Of a stretch of DNA of 5,022 nucleotides, positions 1 to 4,633 are shown piece after piece. This stretch comes from Bacilli bacterium (lineage in GTDB: Bacteria; Bacillota_I; Bacilli_A; RF39; UBA660). Numbering within the stretch: the stretch's first letter is position 1; each line of letters begins with the position of its first letter. The DNA lies in contig JAFPMR010000215.1 in the NCBI GenBank assembly GCA_017411235.1, positions 1 to 5,022 on the forward strand, given 5' to 3'. A program made the position numbers and the translations under genes. The notes under the pieces were generated by a model. That model was given only the letters and a program-made list of their open reading frames with translations. It made no database searches and was not told where the DNA came from.

Positions 1-753
1 ATGAGTGAGGATGTTAATACGTTACTTATTACAGGACCAAATATGAGTGGTAAATCAACTTATATGCGTCAGTTAGCAATTATTATTATCATGGCACAAA
101 TGGGCTCATTTGTTCCTTGTAAAAGTGCTAAATTACCAATATTTGATAAAATCTTTACTCGTATTGGGGCATCGGATGATTTAGTATCTGGAGAATCTAC
201 TTTTATGGTAGAAATGAAAGAAGCTAAGAACGCAATATGTAATGCTACTGCTAATTCATTAATATTGTTTGATGAATTAGGTAGAGGTACTGCTACTTAT
301 GATGGTATAAGTCTTGCACAATCAATTTTAGAATATGTTAATAATAAGATTAAGTGTAAAACTTTATTTAGTACTCACTACCATGAACTTACAAGTTTAG
401 ATGAATTATCTGGTATTAAAAATGTTCATGTTGAAGCTTATGAAAAGGATGGAAATGTTACATTCTTGCATAAGGTTAAAGATGGCGCAGTAGATAAGTC
501 TTATGGTATTCATGTTGCTAAATTAGCTGGGATGCCTAAAGAGTTATTAGATCGTGCTAATGAAGTATTAGATTATTTTGAAGATAATGGTAAGAAGAGT
601 GCTGTTACTTCTTCTAGTCAATTATCATTTGATTTCTCTGAACCGAAAGAATCTGAAGTAGAGAAGAGATTAGATGAAATAGATCCATTAAAAACTACAC
701 CTATGGATGCTATCAATATTTTATATGAATTAAAGGAGTTAAATAGGAAATAA
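1..753 (+). CDS. mutS: DNA mismatch repair protein MutS, C-terminal ATPase part (5' truncated by window edge)
   Basis: MutS recognises mispaired or looped-out bases and uses ATP to recruit MutL for strand-directed repair. Only the last 250 residues are here; full MutS is usually about 850, so the mismatch-binding, connector and lever domains lie upstream. The Met at position 1 is internal: the family continues an '[21 protein letters not shown]' type segment without a start there. Seen in this fragment (residues counted from base 1): Walker [10 protein letters not shown] (12-20), [10 protein letters not shown] (52-61), the MutS signature STFMVEM (66-72), Walker B LILFDE (87-92) followed by LGRGT, the STHYHEL switch (124-130), and [13 protein letters not shown] (167-179) starting the helix-turn-helix dimer region. 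QLSFDF (207-212) looks like a beta-clamp binding motif. The tail [19 protein letters not shown] is typical of MutS C-termini. The TAA stop overlaps the next ATG by one base, so the two genes are probably translationally coupled. Nothing looks degenerate. Confidence 0.97.
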   Translation: MSEDVNTLLITGPNMSGKSTYMRQLAIIIIMAQMGSFVPCKSAKLPIFDKIFTRIGASDDLVSGESTFMVEMKEAKNAICNATANSLILFDELGRGTATYDGISLAQSILEYVNNKIKCKTLFSTHYHELTSLDELSGIKNVHVEAYEKDGNVTFLHKVKDGAVDKSYGIHVAKLAGMPKELLDRANEVLDYFEDNGKKSAVTSSSQLSFDFSEPKESEVEKRLDEIDPLKTTPMDAINILYELKELNRK

Positions 754-1271
754 TGTATAATGAAGAGTACTTCTATGGAATAACTGATTTATTACATTTT
801 AATGTTTATGCAACTCTTTTAAAGGGACATTTAATTAAAGAAGAAAGAGTTATAATTAAAGTTTTTAAAAAAGATAATCAAGTTGTAGTTATTGAGAATA
901 ATCAAGGTAAAGATATTATCTTAAAAGATACTAGAGATAATAAAGATGATGATTTAATGACTTATGATTTAGTATTTTTAAAAACGATGGAACGATATAT
1001 AAGTGATTATGAAATGCCTGGTATGATATATGAATATATTGAAGGTGTTGGTTCTTGGTATCGAGTTAAAGTCAAAGGATATAATCCTTTAGATAAGATT
1101 ATGAAACCTTTCTTCTTAAAGAAAACTATATTAAGAAATAAGTTATATAAATACTGTGATAATCCAGAAGATTTAGAAAAGATTACGAAATTTTATGATT
1201 TAACAAATGGTTTAATAAAATTTAGTAAACCTAATGATGTAAAAAAACTATTTTCAATTATTGAAAAATAG
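753..1271 (+). CDS. Hypothetical protein, 172 aa, coupled to mutS
   Basis: I do not recognise a family. The gene starts in a TAATG overlap with the mutS stop, which suggests translational coupling and co-transcription with mutS. The nearest Shine-Dalgarno-like stretch (AAAGGAG, 732-738) is 14 bases upstream, so coupling probably matters. The protein has no signal peptide or membrane segment. The N-terminal half alternates short hydrophobic strands with charged turns (VIIKVFKK, QVVVIENNQGKDIIL), which suggests beta structure. A very acidic/basic turn (about 57-68, RDNKDDD) precedes a mostly helical, Lys-rich C-terminal half with a YEYIEGVGSWYRVKVKGYN segment around 93-111. It has one Trp (102) and one Cys (135). 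Codon use matches its neighbours, so transfer is not suggested. It is not MutL, the common mutS neighbour: no GHKL ATPase motifs are visible. Its open frame, start context and downstream hairpin make it a believable gene; function is unknown. Confidence 0.8.
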   Translation: MYNEEYFYGITDLLHFNVYATLLKGHLIKEERVIIKVFKKDNQVVVIENNQGKDIILKDTRDNKDDDLMTYDLVFLKTMERYISDYEMPGMIYEYIEGVGSWYRVKVKGYNPLDKIMKPFFLKKTILRNKLYKYCDNPEDLEKITKFYDLTNGLIKFSKPNDVKKLFSIIEK

Positions 1272-1278
1272 TTTTTTT
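1241..1278 (+). terminator. AT-rich hairpin terminator after the mutS-coupled gene
   Basis: The left arm (1241-1257, AAAAAAACTATTTTCAA) pairs with the right arm (1261-1278) across a three-base TTA loop. There is one bulged A, and the right arm ends in seven Ts. The stop codon TAG (1269-1271) lies inside the right arm. The stem is almost all A:T, so its strength is uncertain, but the T run directly after the GTC-poor stem fits an intrinsic terminator separating mutS and its partner from the next gene. Confidence 0.6.
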
Positions 1279-1283
1279 AATGT

Positions 1284-1297
1284 ATTTATGTTATTAT
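1284..1297 (+). promoter_or_regulatory. Extended -10 promoter for the 55-aa gene
   Basis: ATTTATGTTATTAT contains TG (1289-1290), one base, then TATTAT (1292-1297), an extended -10 with five of six consensus bases. No good -35 is visible; that region is inside the preceding hairpin. The predicted transcription start is about base 1304, at the edge of the Shine-Dalgarno sequence. The element is nearly identical (13 of 14 bases) to the one before nusB. Confidence 0.55.
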
Positions 1298-1314
1298 ACG
1301 AATGAGGGATGACT

Positions 1315-1482
1315 ATGGAAATTAGAAAAGTTGAACCTGTATTAAAAACAACTTTGGATTTAAAAAAAGAACGTGAAAAGCAAAATGAAGAAAAGAGAAG
1401 AGCTCTTTTAGAAAAGAAAAGATTGCTTGAAGAAATGAAAAAGATGGAAGGCAAAGGTATTCATTTCGATAAAAGAATATAA
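1315..1482 (+). CDS. Small charged helical protein, 55 aa
   Basis: An ATG at 1315 is preceded by GAGGGA (1304-1309) at five bases' spacing, and an extended -10 element sits just upstream. The frame runs 55 codons to TAA at 1480-1482. By my count 30 of 55 residues are charged (18 Lys/Arg, 12 Asp/Glu), giving a net charge near +6. Residues about 15-46 (LDLKKEREKQNEEKRRALLE and on) carry no helix breaker until Gly46 and have a spacing that suits one long helix or coiled coil. A short tail, GKGIHFDKRI, follows. There is no membrane segment, Cys or Trp. I know no named family. A basic helix of this size could bind RNA, DNA or a ribosomal partner, but that is inference. The opposite-strand open frame over the same bases lacks a ribosome binding site and is low-complexity. 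The start signals and the terminator before it support this as a real gene. Confidence 0.72.
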   Translation: MEIRKVEPVLKTTLDLKKEREKQNEEKRRALLEKKRLLEEMKKMEGKGIHFDKRI

Positions 1483-1500
1483 TTCTTCTAATTTAAGGGG

Positions 1501-1514
1501 ATTTATGTTATAAT
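1501..1514 (+). promoter_or_regulatory. Extended -10 promoter of nusB
   Basis: ATTTATGTTATAAT holds TG (1506-1507), one base, then a perfect TATAAT (1509-1514). The best -35 at 17 bases' spacing is a weak TTCTAA (1486-1491), as often seen with extended -10 promoters. The start of transcription is expected near 1521, which leaves a leader of only about 15 bases and makes the upstream TTG start at 1518 unlikely. Confidence 0.72.
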
Positions 1515-1520
1515 TTCTTG

Positions 1521-1528
1521 GTGAGGTG
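1521..1528 (+). promoter_or_regulatory. Ribosome binding site deciding the nusB start
   Basis: GTGAGGTG, with the AGGTG core (1524-1528) seven bases before the ATG at 1536, sets the nusB start there. The in-frame TTG at 1518 and GTG at 1521 lie at or inside this site and have no site of their own. Confidence 0.7.
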
Positions 1529-1535
1529 TCATATT

Positions 1536-1934
1536 ATGGGTAAAACAAGAAGTGAATTAAGAGAAAAAGCTATGGTTATTCTTTATCAACTAGATATCTT
1601 AAAGAATAATGATATTGAATATAATGTAGAAGAAGTTATTTCTGAGAACCTTGAAGTTGATAATGAATTCGTTAGAAATATTGTATATGGTGTTATTACT
1701 CATTTAGATGAATTAGATGACACTGCTAATAAGTATATGAAAAACTGGACTATTGATAGAATTGATAAGACTGGTGCTGCAATACTTAGAATTGGTTTGT
1801 ATGAAATATTATTTGAAGATACACCAAATATTGTTGCTATAAATGAAGCTGTTGAACTTGCTAAAAAATATAGTGATGATAATGTTAGAAAGATAATTAA
1901 CGCTGTTTTAGATAAAGTTAATAATGATAATTAA
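1536..1934 (+). CDS. nusB: Transcription antitermination factor NusB
   Basis: NusB binds boxA RNA together with ribosomal protein S10 (NusE). In the NusA/NusG complex it keeps RNA polymerase from terminating in rRNA operons; it acts in the cytoplasm. The 132-residue all-helical product has the usual family length. Family segments visible in order: RELREKAMVILYQLD (about 6-20), NWTIDRIDKT (70-79), AILRIGLYEILF (82-93) and INEAVELAKKY (102-112), followed by INAVLDKV (121-128), where most homologues read FxNGVLD. The start is ATG 1536, set by the ribosome binding site at 1521-1528 and by the promoter placement; the six codons from TTG 1518 are rejected. It has its own promoter and ends in a hairpin shared with convergent def, so it looks like a single-gene transcript, or a mutS-side gene with an extra promoter. 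Asn121-Ala at the usual Asn-Gly is a mild variation. Confidence 0.96.
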   Translation: MGKTRSELREKAMVILYQLDILKNNDIEYNVEEVISENLEVDNEFVRNIVYGVITHLDELDDTANKYMKNWTIDRIDKTGAAILRIGLYEILFEDTPNIVAINEAVELAKKYSDDNVRKIINAVLDKVNNDN

Positions 1935-1960
1935 AAAAAGAACACTTAGTGTTCTTTTTA
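1933..1960 (+). terminator. Bidirectional intrinsic terminator between nusB and def
   Basis: GAACACT (1940-1946) and AGTGTTC (1948-1954) form a perfect inverted repeat. An A run (1933-1939) lies on one side and a T run (1955-1959) on the other, so each strand shows a GC-containing stem followed by Ts. The realistic loop is TTA. It overlaps the last bases of the nusB stop (1932-1934) and the def stop (1958-1960), serving both converging genes. Confidence 0.85.
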
Positions 1961-2536
1961 TATTGCTCTATAAATGTCTTTACCTTTTTCTGGGTCTTTA
2001 GGATCTATTTTATCAGTAAATAAGATGCCATCTAGATGATCTAATTCATGTTGGAAACATACTGATAATTCTTCTCTGACTCTTAACTCATATTGTTCGC
2101 CATTTTCATCATATGCTGTTAAACGCATTCTTGCATGTCTTGGTACAATACCACAAGTAGGACGATTGATACTTAAACAACCTTCGCCTTCTTCGATATA
2201 TACTAATTCCTCAGAAGTTGATTTTATTTTTGGATTGATTACTATGTAGCGATCAAATTTTCCTTCTTCAACTTCATATACGATAACGAAGATTCTTTTA
2301 GGAATACCTAATTGAATAAAAGATAATCCCATACCAGCTCTTAGATTGTATTTTTCATTTATTTCATCTATTTGTGACATTTCTAGATAATCCATTGAAT
2401 CTTTTATTAATTGTTTAGTTTCTTTATCTAATGGAAATGTTACATCACTACTTTTAGTATGTAATATTTTATTAGCTTTTTTATCACGATCATCTAGAAT
2501 TGTTATTTTTGGTAATTCTTTTGGTAATTCATGCAT
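1958..2536 (-). CDS. def: Peptide deformylase (long, type 2 form)
   Basis: The enzyme removes the formyl group from the initiator Met of new proteins, using a divalent metal (usually Fe2+). The product is 192 residues, close to the roughly 184 of Gram-positive type 2 enzymes, and carries their extra segment (SQIDEINEKYNLRAGMG, about 54-70). Motif 1 reads GLSFIQ (70-75) instead of the common GLAAPQ. Motif 2 is EGCLS (118-122) with metal ligand Cys120. Motif 3 is QHELDHLDG (162-170) with ligands His163 and His167 and catalytic Glu164. All metal ligands and the active-site Gln75 are present, so it should be active. The start is ATG at 2534-2536, preceded on the minus strand by AGGTGAT (2547-2541 read downward) at close spacing. 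It stands alone, convergent with nusB and divergent from ftsW; formyltransferase (fmt), a common partner, is not in the window. The motif 1 Phe is the main oddity. Confidence 0.97.
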   Translation of the reverse strand: MHELPKELPKITILDDRDKKANKILHTKSSDVTFPLDKETKQLIKDSMDYLEMSQIDEINEKYNLRAGMGLSFIQLGIPKRIFVIVYEVEEGKFDRYIVINPKIKSTSEELVYIEEGEGCLSINRPTCGIVPRHARMRLTAYDENGEQYELRVREELSVCFQHELDHLDGILFTDKIDPKDPEKGKDIYRAI

Positions 2537-2556
2537 TTATATCACCTGCCTCAATC

Positions 2557-2585
2557 ATTTTAACAAATATATGTTAAAAAAACAA
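2557..2585 (-). promoter_or_regulatory. Promoter of def
   Basis: On the minus strand TG (2565-2564), one base, then TAAAAT (2562-2557) form an extended -10. TTGTTT (2585-2580) lies 17 bases upstream as a weak -35. Transcription would begin near 2550, just before the ribosome binding site, giving a leader of about 14 bases. Confidence 0.6.
2558..2579. repeat. Inverted repeat over the def promoter
   Basis: TTTTAACA (2558-2565) and TGTTAAAA (2572-2579) are a perfect 8-base inverted repeat with a six-base AATATA spacer. It covers the def extended -10 and most of the spacer to the -35, a position where a repressor dimer would block transcription. In such AT-rich DNA it may also be chance. No regulator gene is in the window. 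Confidence 0.4.
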
Positions 2586-2669
2586 ATTAAACGGCGATTT
2601 TTAAGTAAAAAAAGGTGTCTAATACGTTTACATTGTTTTTAGATTATAAAATATTAATGTTTATTTTTA

Positions 2670-2681
2670 TGATATTATAAT
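2670..2681 (+). promoter_or_regulatory. Promoter of ftsW
   Basis: TGATATTATAAT contains TG, one base, TATTAT (2673-2678) and also an overlapping perfect TATAAT (2676-2681). No convincing -35 is found at normal spacing; TTTACA (2627-2632) is too far upstream. Transcription would start near 2685, at the ribosome binding site. The rest of the 161-base def-ftsW gap (about 2586-2669) is AT-rich, and I see no gene or RNA structure in it. Confidence 0.6.
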
Positions 2682-2684
2682 AAT

Positions 2685-2689
2685 AGGAG
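2685..2689 (+). promoter_or_regulatory. Ribosome binding site deciding the ftsW start
   Basis: AGGAG ends at 2689, eight bases before GTG 2698. The earlier in-frame GTG (2689-2691) overlaps this site and has none of its own, so GTG 2698 is the likely start. Confidence 0.75.
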
Positions 2690-2697
2690 TGAGTAAC

Positions 2698-3861
2698 GTG
2701 AAGAGAGTATTAAAGAATCTAAATTATCCGTTATTATTACTGACTATTGTTTACTCTATATTTGGGTGTATTATGGTCTTTTCAGCTTCTTCTGTTGCTG
2801 CTGTTTTAAGATATCAAGTTTCAACTAATTATTTCTTTATAAGACAAGTTATTTGGATTTTAATTGGTTCTGCTGTTGGAATATTTGCAATGTTTTTTCC
2901 AACAAAGAATTATAATATACCTTCGAAGGTTGCTATGGCGGTTGTTCTTGGACTTTTATTCTTTGTATTTACTTTCGGTAGAATAGCCGGTGGTGCTCAG
3001 TCTTGGTATAAAGCTGGTTTCTTTAACTTCCAACCTACGGAGTTGGCAAAAATTGTTTTAATACTATTCTTAGCTTGTTATTATCATGATATTTCACAAG
3101 ATAGAAAGATTTCTTTATGGGATATGTTATTTCCATTAATAATATCAGCTATTGAATTTGTTATGATTGCTATGCAGCCAGACTTCGGTGGTGCATTTAT
3201 TATATTTGGTATTGTTGCTTTAATATTTATTTCTTTACCAATTGCTAAAAAACATAAAAAGAAAGTATATAAAGTTGCTTTAGGTGCCTTTCTTATCTTG
3301 TTATTTGGTGTGTTTGTTTTAGGAAAGAATATCTTACAGTCATACCAAGTTAAGAGAATCTTATATTTTCAAAATCCTTGTGAAAGATATGCTGATGAAG
3401 ATGGTACTGGTTACCAAGTATGCAATGGTTACATAGCTATTCATAATGGTGGTTTAACTGGTGTTGGTTTAGGCAAGTCTACGCAAAAGTATTTGTATTT
3501 ACCAGAAGCACATACAGACTTTATTTTTCCTATTATTTGTGAAGAGTTAGGTCTTGTTGCTGGTATATTAGTTGTTCTTGGTTATTTTGTAATGTTAGTT
3601 TTAATTTTAATAATTGCTAAGAACGCAGTGGCACTGAGAAATAGTATTTTAACTTATGGTATATTTGCTTATTTGTTGTTACATATCTTAATTAATTTAC
3701 TTGGTGTTTTAGGTCTTATTCCTTTAACTGGTGTTCCATTACCATTACTAAGTTATGGTGGATCATTTAATGTTATTGTATTAGCTTCTTTAGGTATTGT
3801 GCAAAGAGTTAATATTGAGAATAAAAAAGATAAGATTATGGAAAAAATTAAAAAATTATAG
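2698..3861 (+). CDS. ftsW: SEDS-family peptidoglycan glycosyltransferase, FtsW-like
   Basis: SEDS proteins polymerise lipid II into glycan strands in the cytoplasmic membrane with a partner class B penicillin-binding protein: FtsW at the septum, RodA for elongation. From GTG 2698 the product is 387 residues with about ten hydrophobic segments (first about 11-30, then 52-67, 77-94 and on). Family motifs: GGAQSWYKAGFFNFQPTE (98-115), MQPDFGGA (159-166), the long external loop 224-280 with GLGKSTQKYLYLPEAHTDFIFP, and PLTGVPLPLLSYGG (342-355). Asp274 in HTDF matches the catalytic Asp of the family. 'GKSTQKYLYLPEAHTDF' resembles FtsW/SpoVE more than RodA, so FtsW is favoured; RodA or SpoVE remains possible because no PBP or rod-shape gene is adjacent. 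Odd points: Cys228 and Cys242 in the external loop, and Phe357-Asn358 where homologues usually have a second Ser after GGS. It has its own promoter and terminator and looks monocistronic. Confidence 0.93.
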   Translation: MKRVLKNLNYPLLLLTIVYSIFGCIMVFSASSVAAVLRYQVSTNYFFIRQVIWILIGSAVGIFAMFFPTKNYNIPSKVAMAVVLGLLFFVFTFGRIAGGAQSWYKAGFFNFQPTELAKIVLILFLACYYHDISQDRKISLWDMLFPLIISAIEFVMIAMQPDFGGAFIIFGIVALIFISLPIAKKHKKKVYKVALGAFLILLFGVFVLGKNILQSYQVKRILYFQNPCERYADEDGTGYQVCNGYIAIHNGGLTGVGLGKSTQKYLYLPEAHTDFIFPIICEELGLVAGILVVLGYFVMLVLILIIAKNAVALRNSILTYGIFAYLLLHILINLLGVLGLIPLTGVPLPLLSYGGSFNVIVLASLGIVQRVNIENKKDKIMEKIKKL

Positions 3862-3881
3862 CATCGGAAGATGCTTTTTTT
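3858..3881 (+). terminator. Intrinsic terminator of ftsW
   Basis: AGCATC (3860-3865), a GGAA tetraloop (3866-3869) and GATGCT (3870-3875) form a six-base stem followed directly by Ts to 3881, seven in all. The stop TAG (3859-3861) runs into the stem. It separates ftsW from the competence genes. Confidence 0.88.
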
Positions 3882-3913
3882 ATGAAAAAAAAGGAAATTG
3901 GACTTTGATGGAG

Positions 3914-3921
3914 TATATATA
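3914..3921 (+). promoter_or_regulatory. Possible -10 of the comEA-comEC unit
   Basis: TATATATA (3914-3921) lies 20-27 bases before the comEA ATG, the same placement as the other -10 elements in this window, and the ftsW terminator upstream implies a new promoter. There is no TG extension. TTGGAC (3898-3903) is too close to be a normally spaced -35. A specialised competence sigma factor or a weak promoter are both possible. Confidence 0.3.
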
Positions 3922-3940
3922 GGGTGAAGGGAGGTATTTT

Positions 3941-4633
3941 ATGTTAGAAATAATCAAAGACTATAAGAAGATTATTGTTGGTATTGTTTTAGTTATTTTA
4001 GTAGGAATTATTTCTTTCTTATCTATTAAATCTAATAAAGATGAAATTAAATCTACTGAACAAAATATAGAGAAGGTAGAAAAGTTAGAGAAGAAAGAAG
4101 AAGCAGGAGAAGTTATTGAAGAAGTAAAACCTATTAAATATTTAAATGTTGATGTTAAAGGAGCGGTTAAGAAACCTGGTATTTATTCTTTGGAAGAAGG
4201 AAGTATAGTAAACGATGTTATTAAAAAAGCTGGACTTAAGAGTAATGCTTCTACCAAGAATATTAATCTTAGTAAAAAGATAGTTGATGAAATGGTTATT
4301 TATATTTATACAACTAAAGAACTTAGTAATACTGTTATTAATGAACCTTGTATTTGTAATGATGTTAATATTAATTCTTGTGAAGGAAGTAGTGTTATTA
4401 TTCCTGGTGATGATACTAGTACAAATACTGATATTGTTTCTTCGAAAGTTAATATTAATAAAGCTAATAAAGAAGAATTAATGACTTTATCAGGTATTGG
4501 TGAAGCTAAAGCTATAGCAATTATTAAGTATCGTGAAGATAATAATGGTTTTAAAGATGTATCTGAAATAATGAATATTTCAGGAATAGGGGAATCTATA
4601 TATAACAAGATTAAAGACTATATTACAATCTAA
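3941..4633 (+). CDS. comEA: Competence protein ComEA, membrane-anchored DNA receptor
   Basis: ComEA binds incoming double-stranded DNA outside the membrane and passes it to ComEC during transformation. The 230-residue product has a short basic N-terminus, one membrane anchor (about 11-29) and a Lys/Glu-rich stalk (31-66). An SLBB domain follows (67-123; NVDVKGAVKKPGIYSLEEGS, then INLSKKIVDEMVIYIY). A Ser/Thr/Asn-rich linker (126-168) leads to the double helix-hairpin-helix DNA-binding domain (170-230; VNINKANKEELMTLSGIGEA and ISGIGESIYNKI). This is the usual ComEA order and length for Firmicutes. ATG 3941 is well set by GGGAGGT (3929-3935). The linker holds Cys137, Cys139 and Cys147, which I do not know as a family feature. 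It follows the ftsW terminator, so it needs its own promoter, and comEC overlaps or abuts its end in the +1 frame. Competence genes are often silent except in a special state; no operator is evident here. Confidence 0.94.
   Translation: MLEIIKDYKKIIVGIVLVILVGIISFLSIKSNKDEIKSTEQNIEKVEKLEKKEEAGEVIEEVKPIKYLNVDVKGAVKKPGIYSLEEGSIVNDVIKKAGLKSNASTKNINLSKKIVDEMVIYIYTTKELSNTVINEPCICNDVNINSCEGSSVIIPGDDTSTNTDIVSSKVNINKANKEELMTLSGIGEAKAIAIIKYREDNNGFKDVSEIMNISGIGESIYNKIKDYITI

Noticed and set aside
1..3. ATG at base 1 as a true start of a short MutS-like protein
   Set aside because: It falls just before Walker A in the middle of normal MutS sequence, so the gene is cut by the window edge.
1254..1454. Minus-strand open frame of 66 codons
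   Set aside because: It is a Ser/Phe-rich shadow of the Lys/Glu-rich 55-aa gene and hairpin on the plus strand, with no ribosome site.
1518..1535. nusB start at TTG 1518
   Set aside because: The predicted transcript starts near 1521 and the ribosome site at 1521-1528 serves ATG 1536.
2689..2697. ftsW start at GTG 2689
   Set aside because: This codon overlaps the AGGAG site that serves GTG 2698 at ideal spacing.
3882..3908. Eight-residue open frame between ftsW and comEA as a leader peptide
   Set aside because: It begins in the T run of the ftsW terminator, has no ribosome site, and no attenuator structure follows.
4284..4481. Plus-strand open frame inside comEA
   Set aside because: It lies within the well-supported comEA frame and encodes a Leu/Ile/Val-only low-complexity product, typical of an out-of-frame read of AT-rich DNA.
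4306..4608. Minus-strand open frame of 100 codons opposite comEA
   Set aside because: It is a shadow of the helix-hairpin-helix coding region; no ribosome site or recognisable motif.
753..4633. Possible TGA reassignment (Mollicute code), since all seven visible stops are TAA or TAG
   Set aside because: Trp is encoded by TGG in several genes and no in-frame TGA was seen, so AT bias explains the stop choice.
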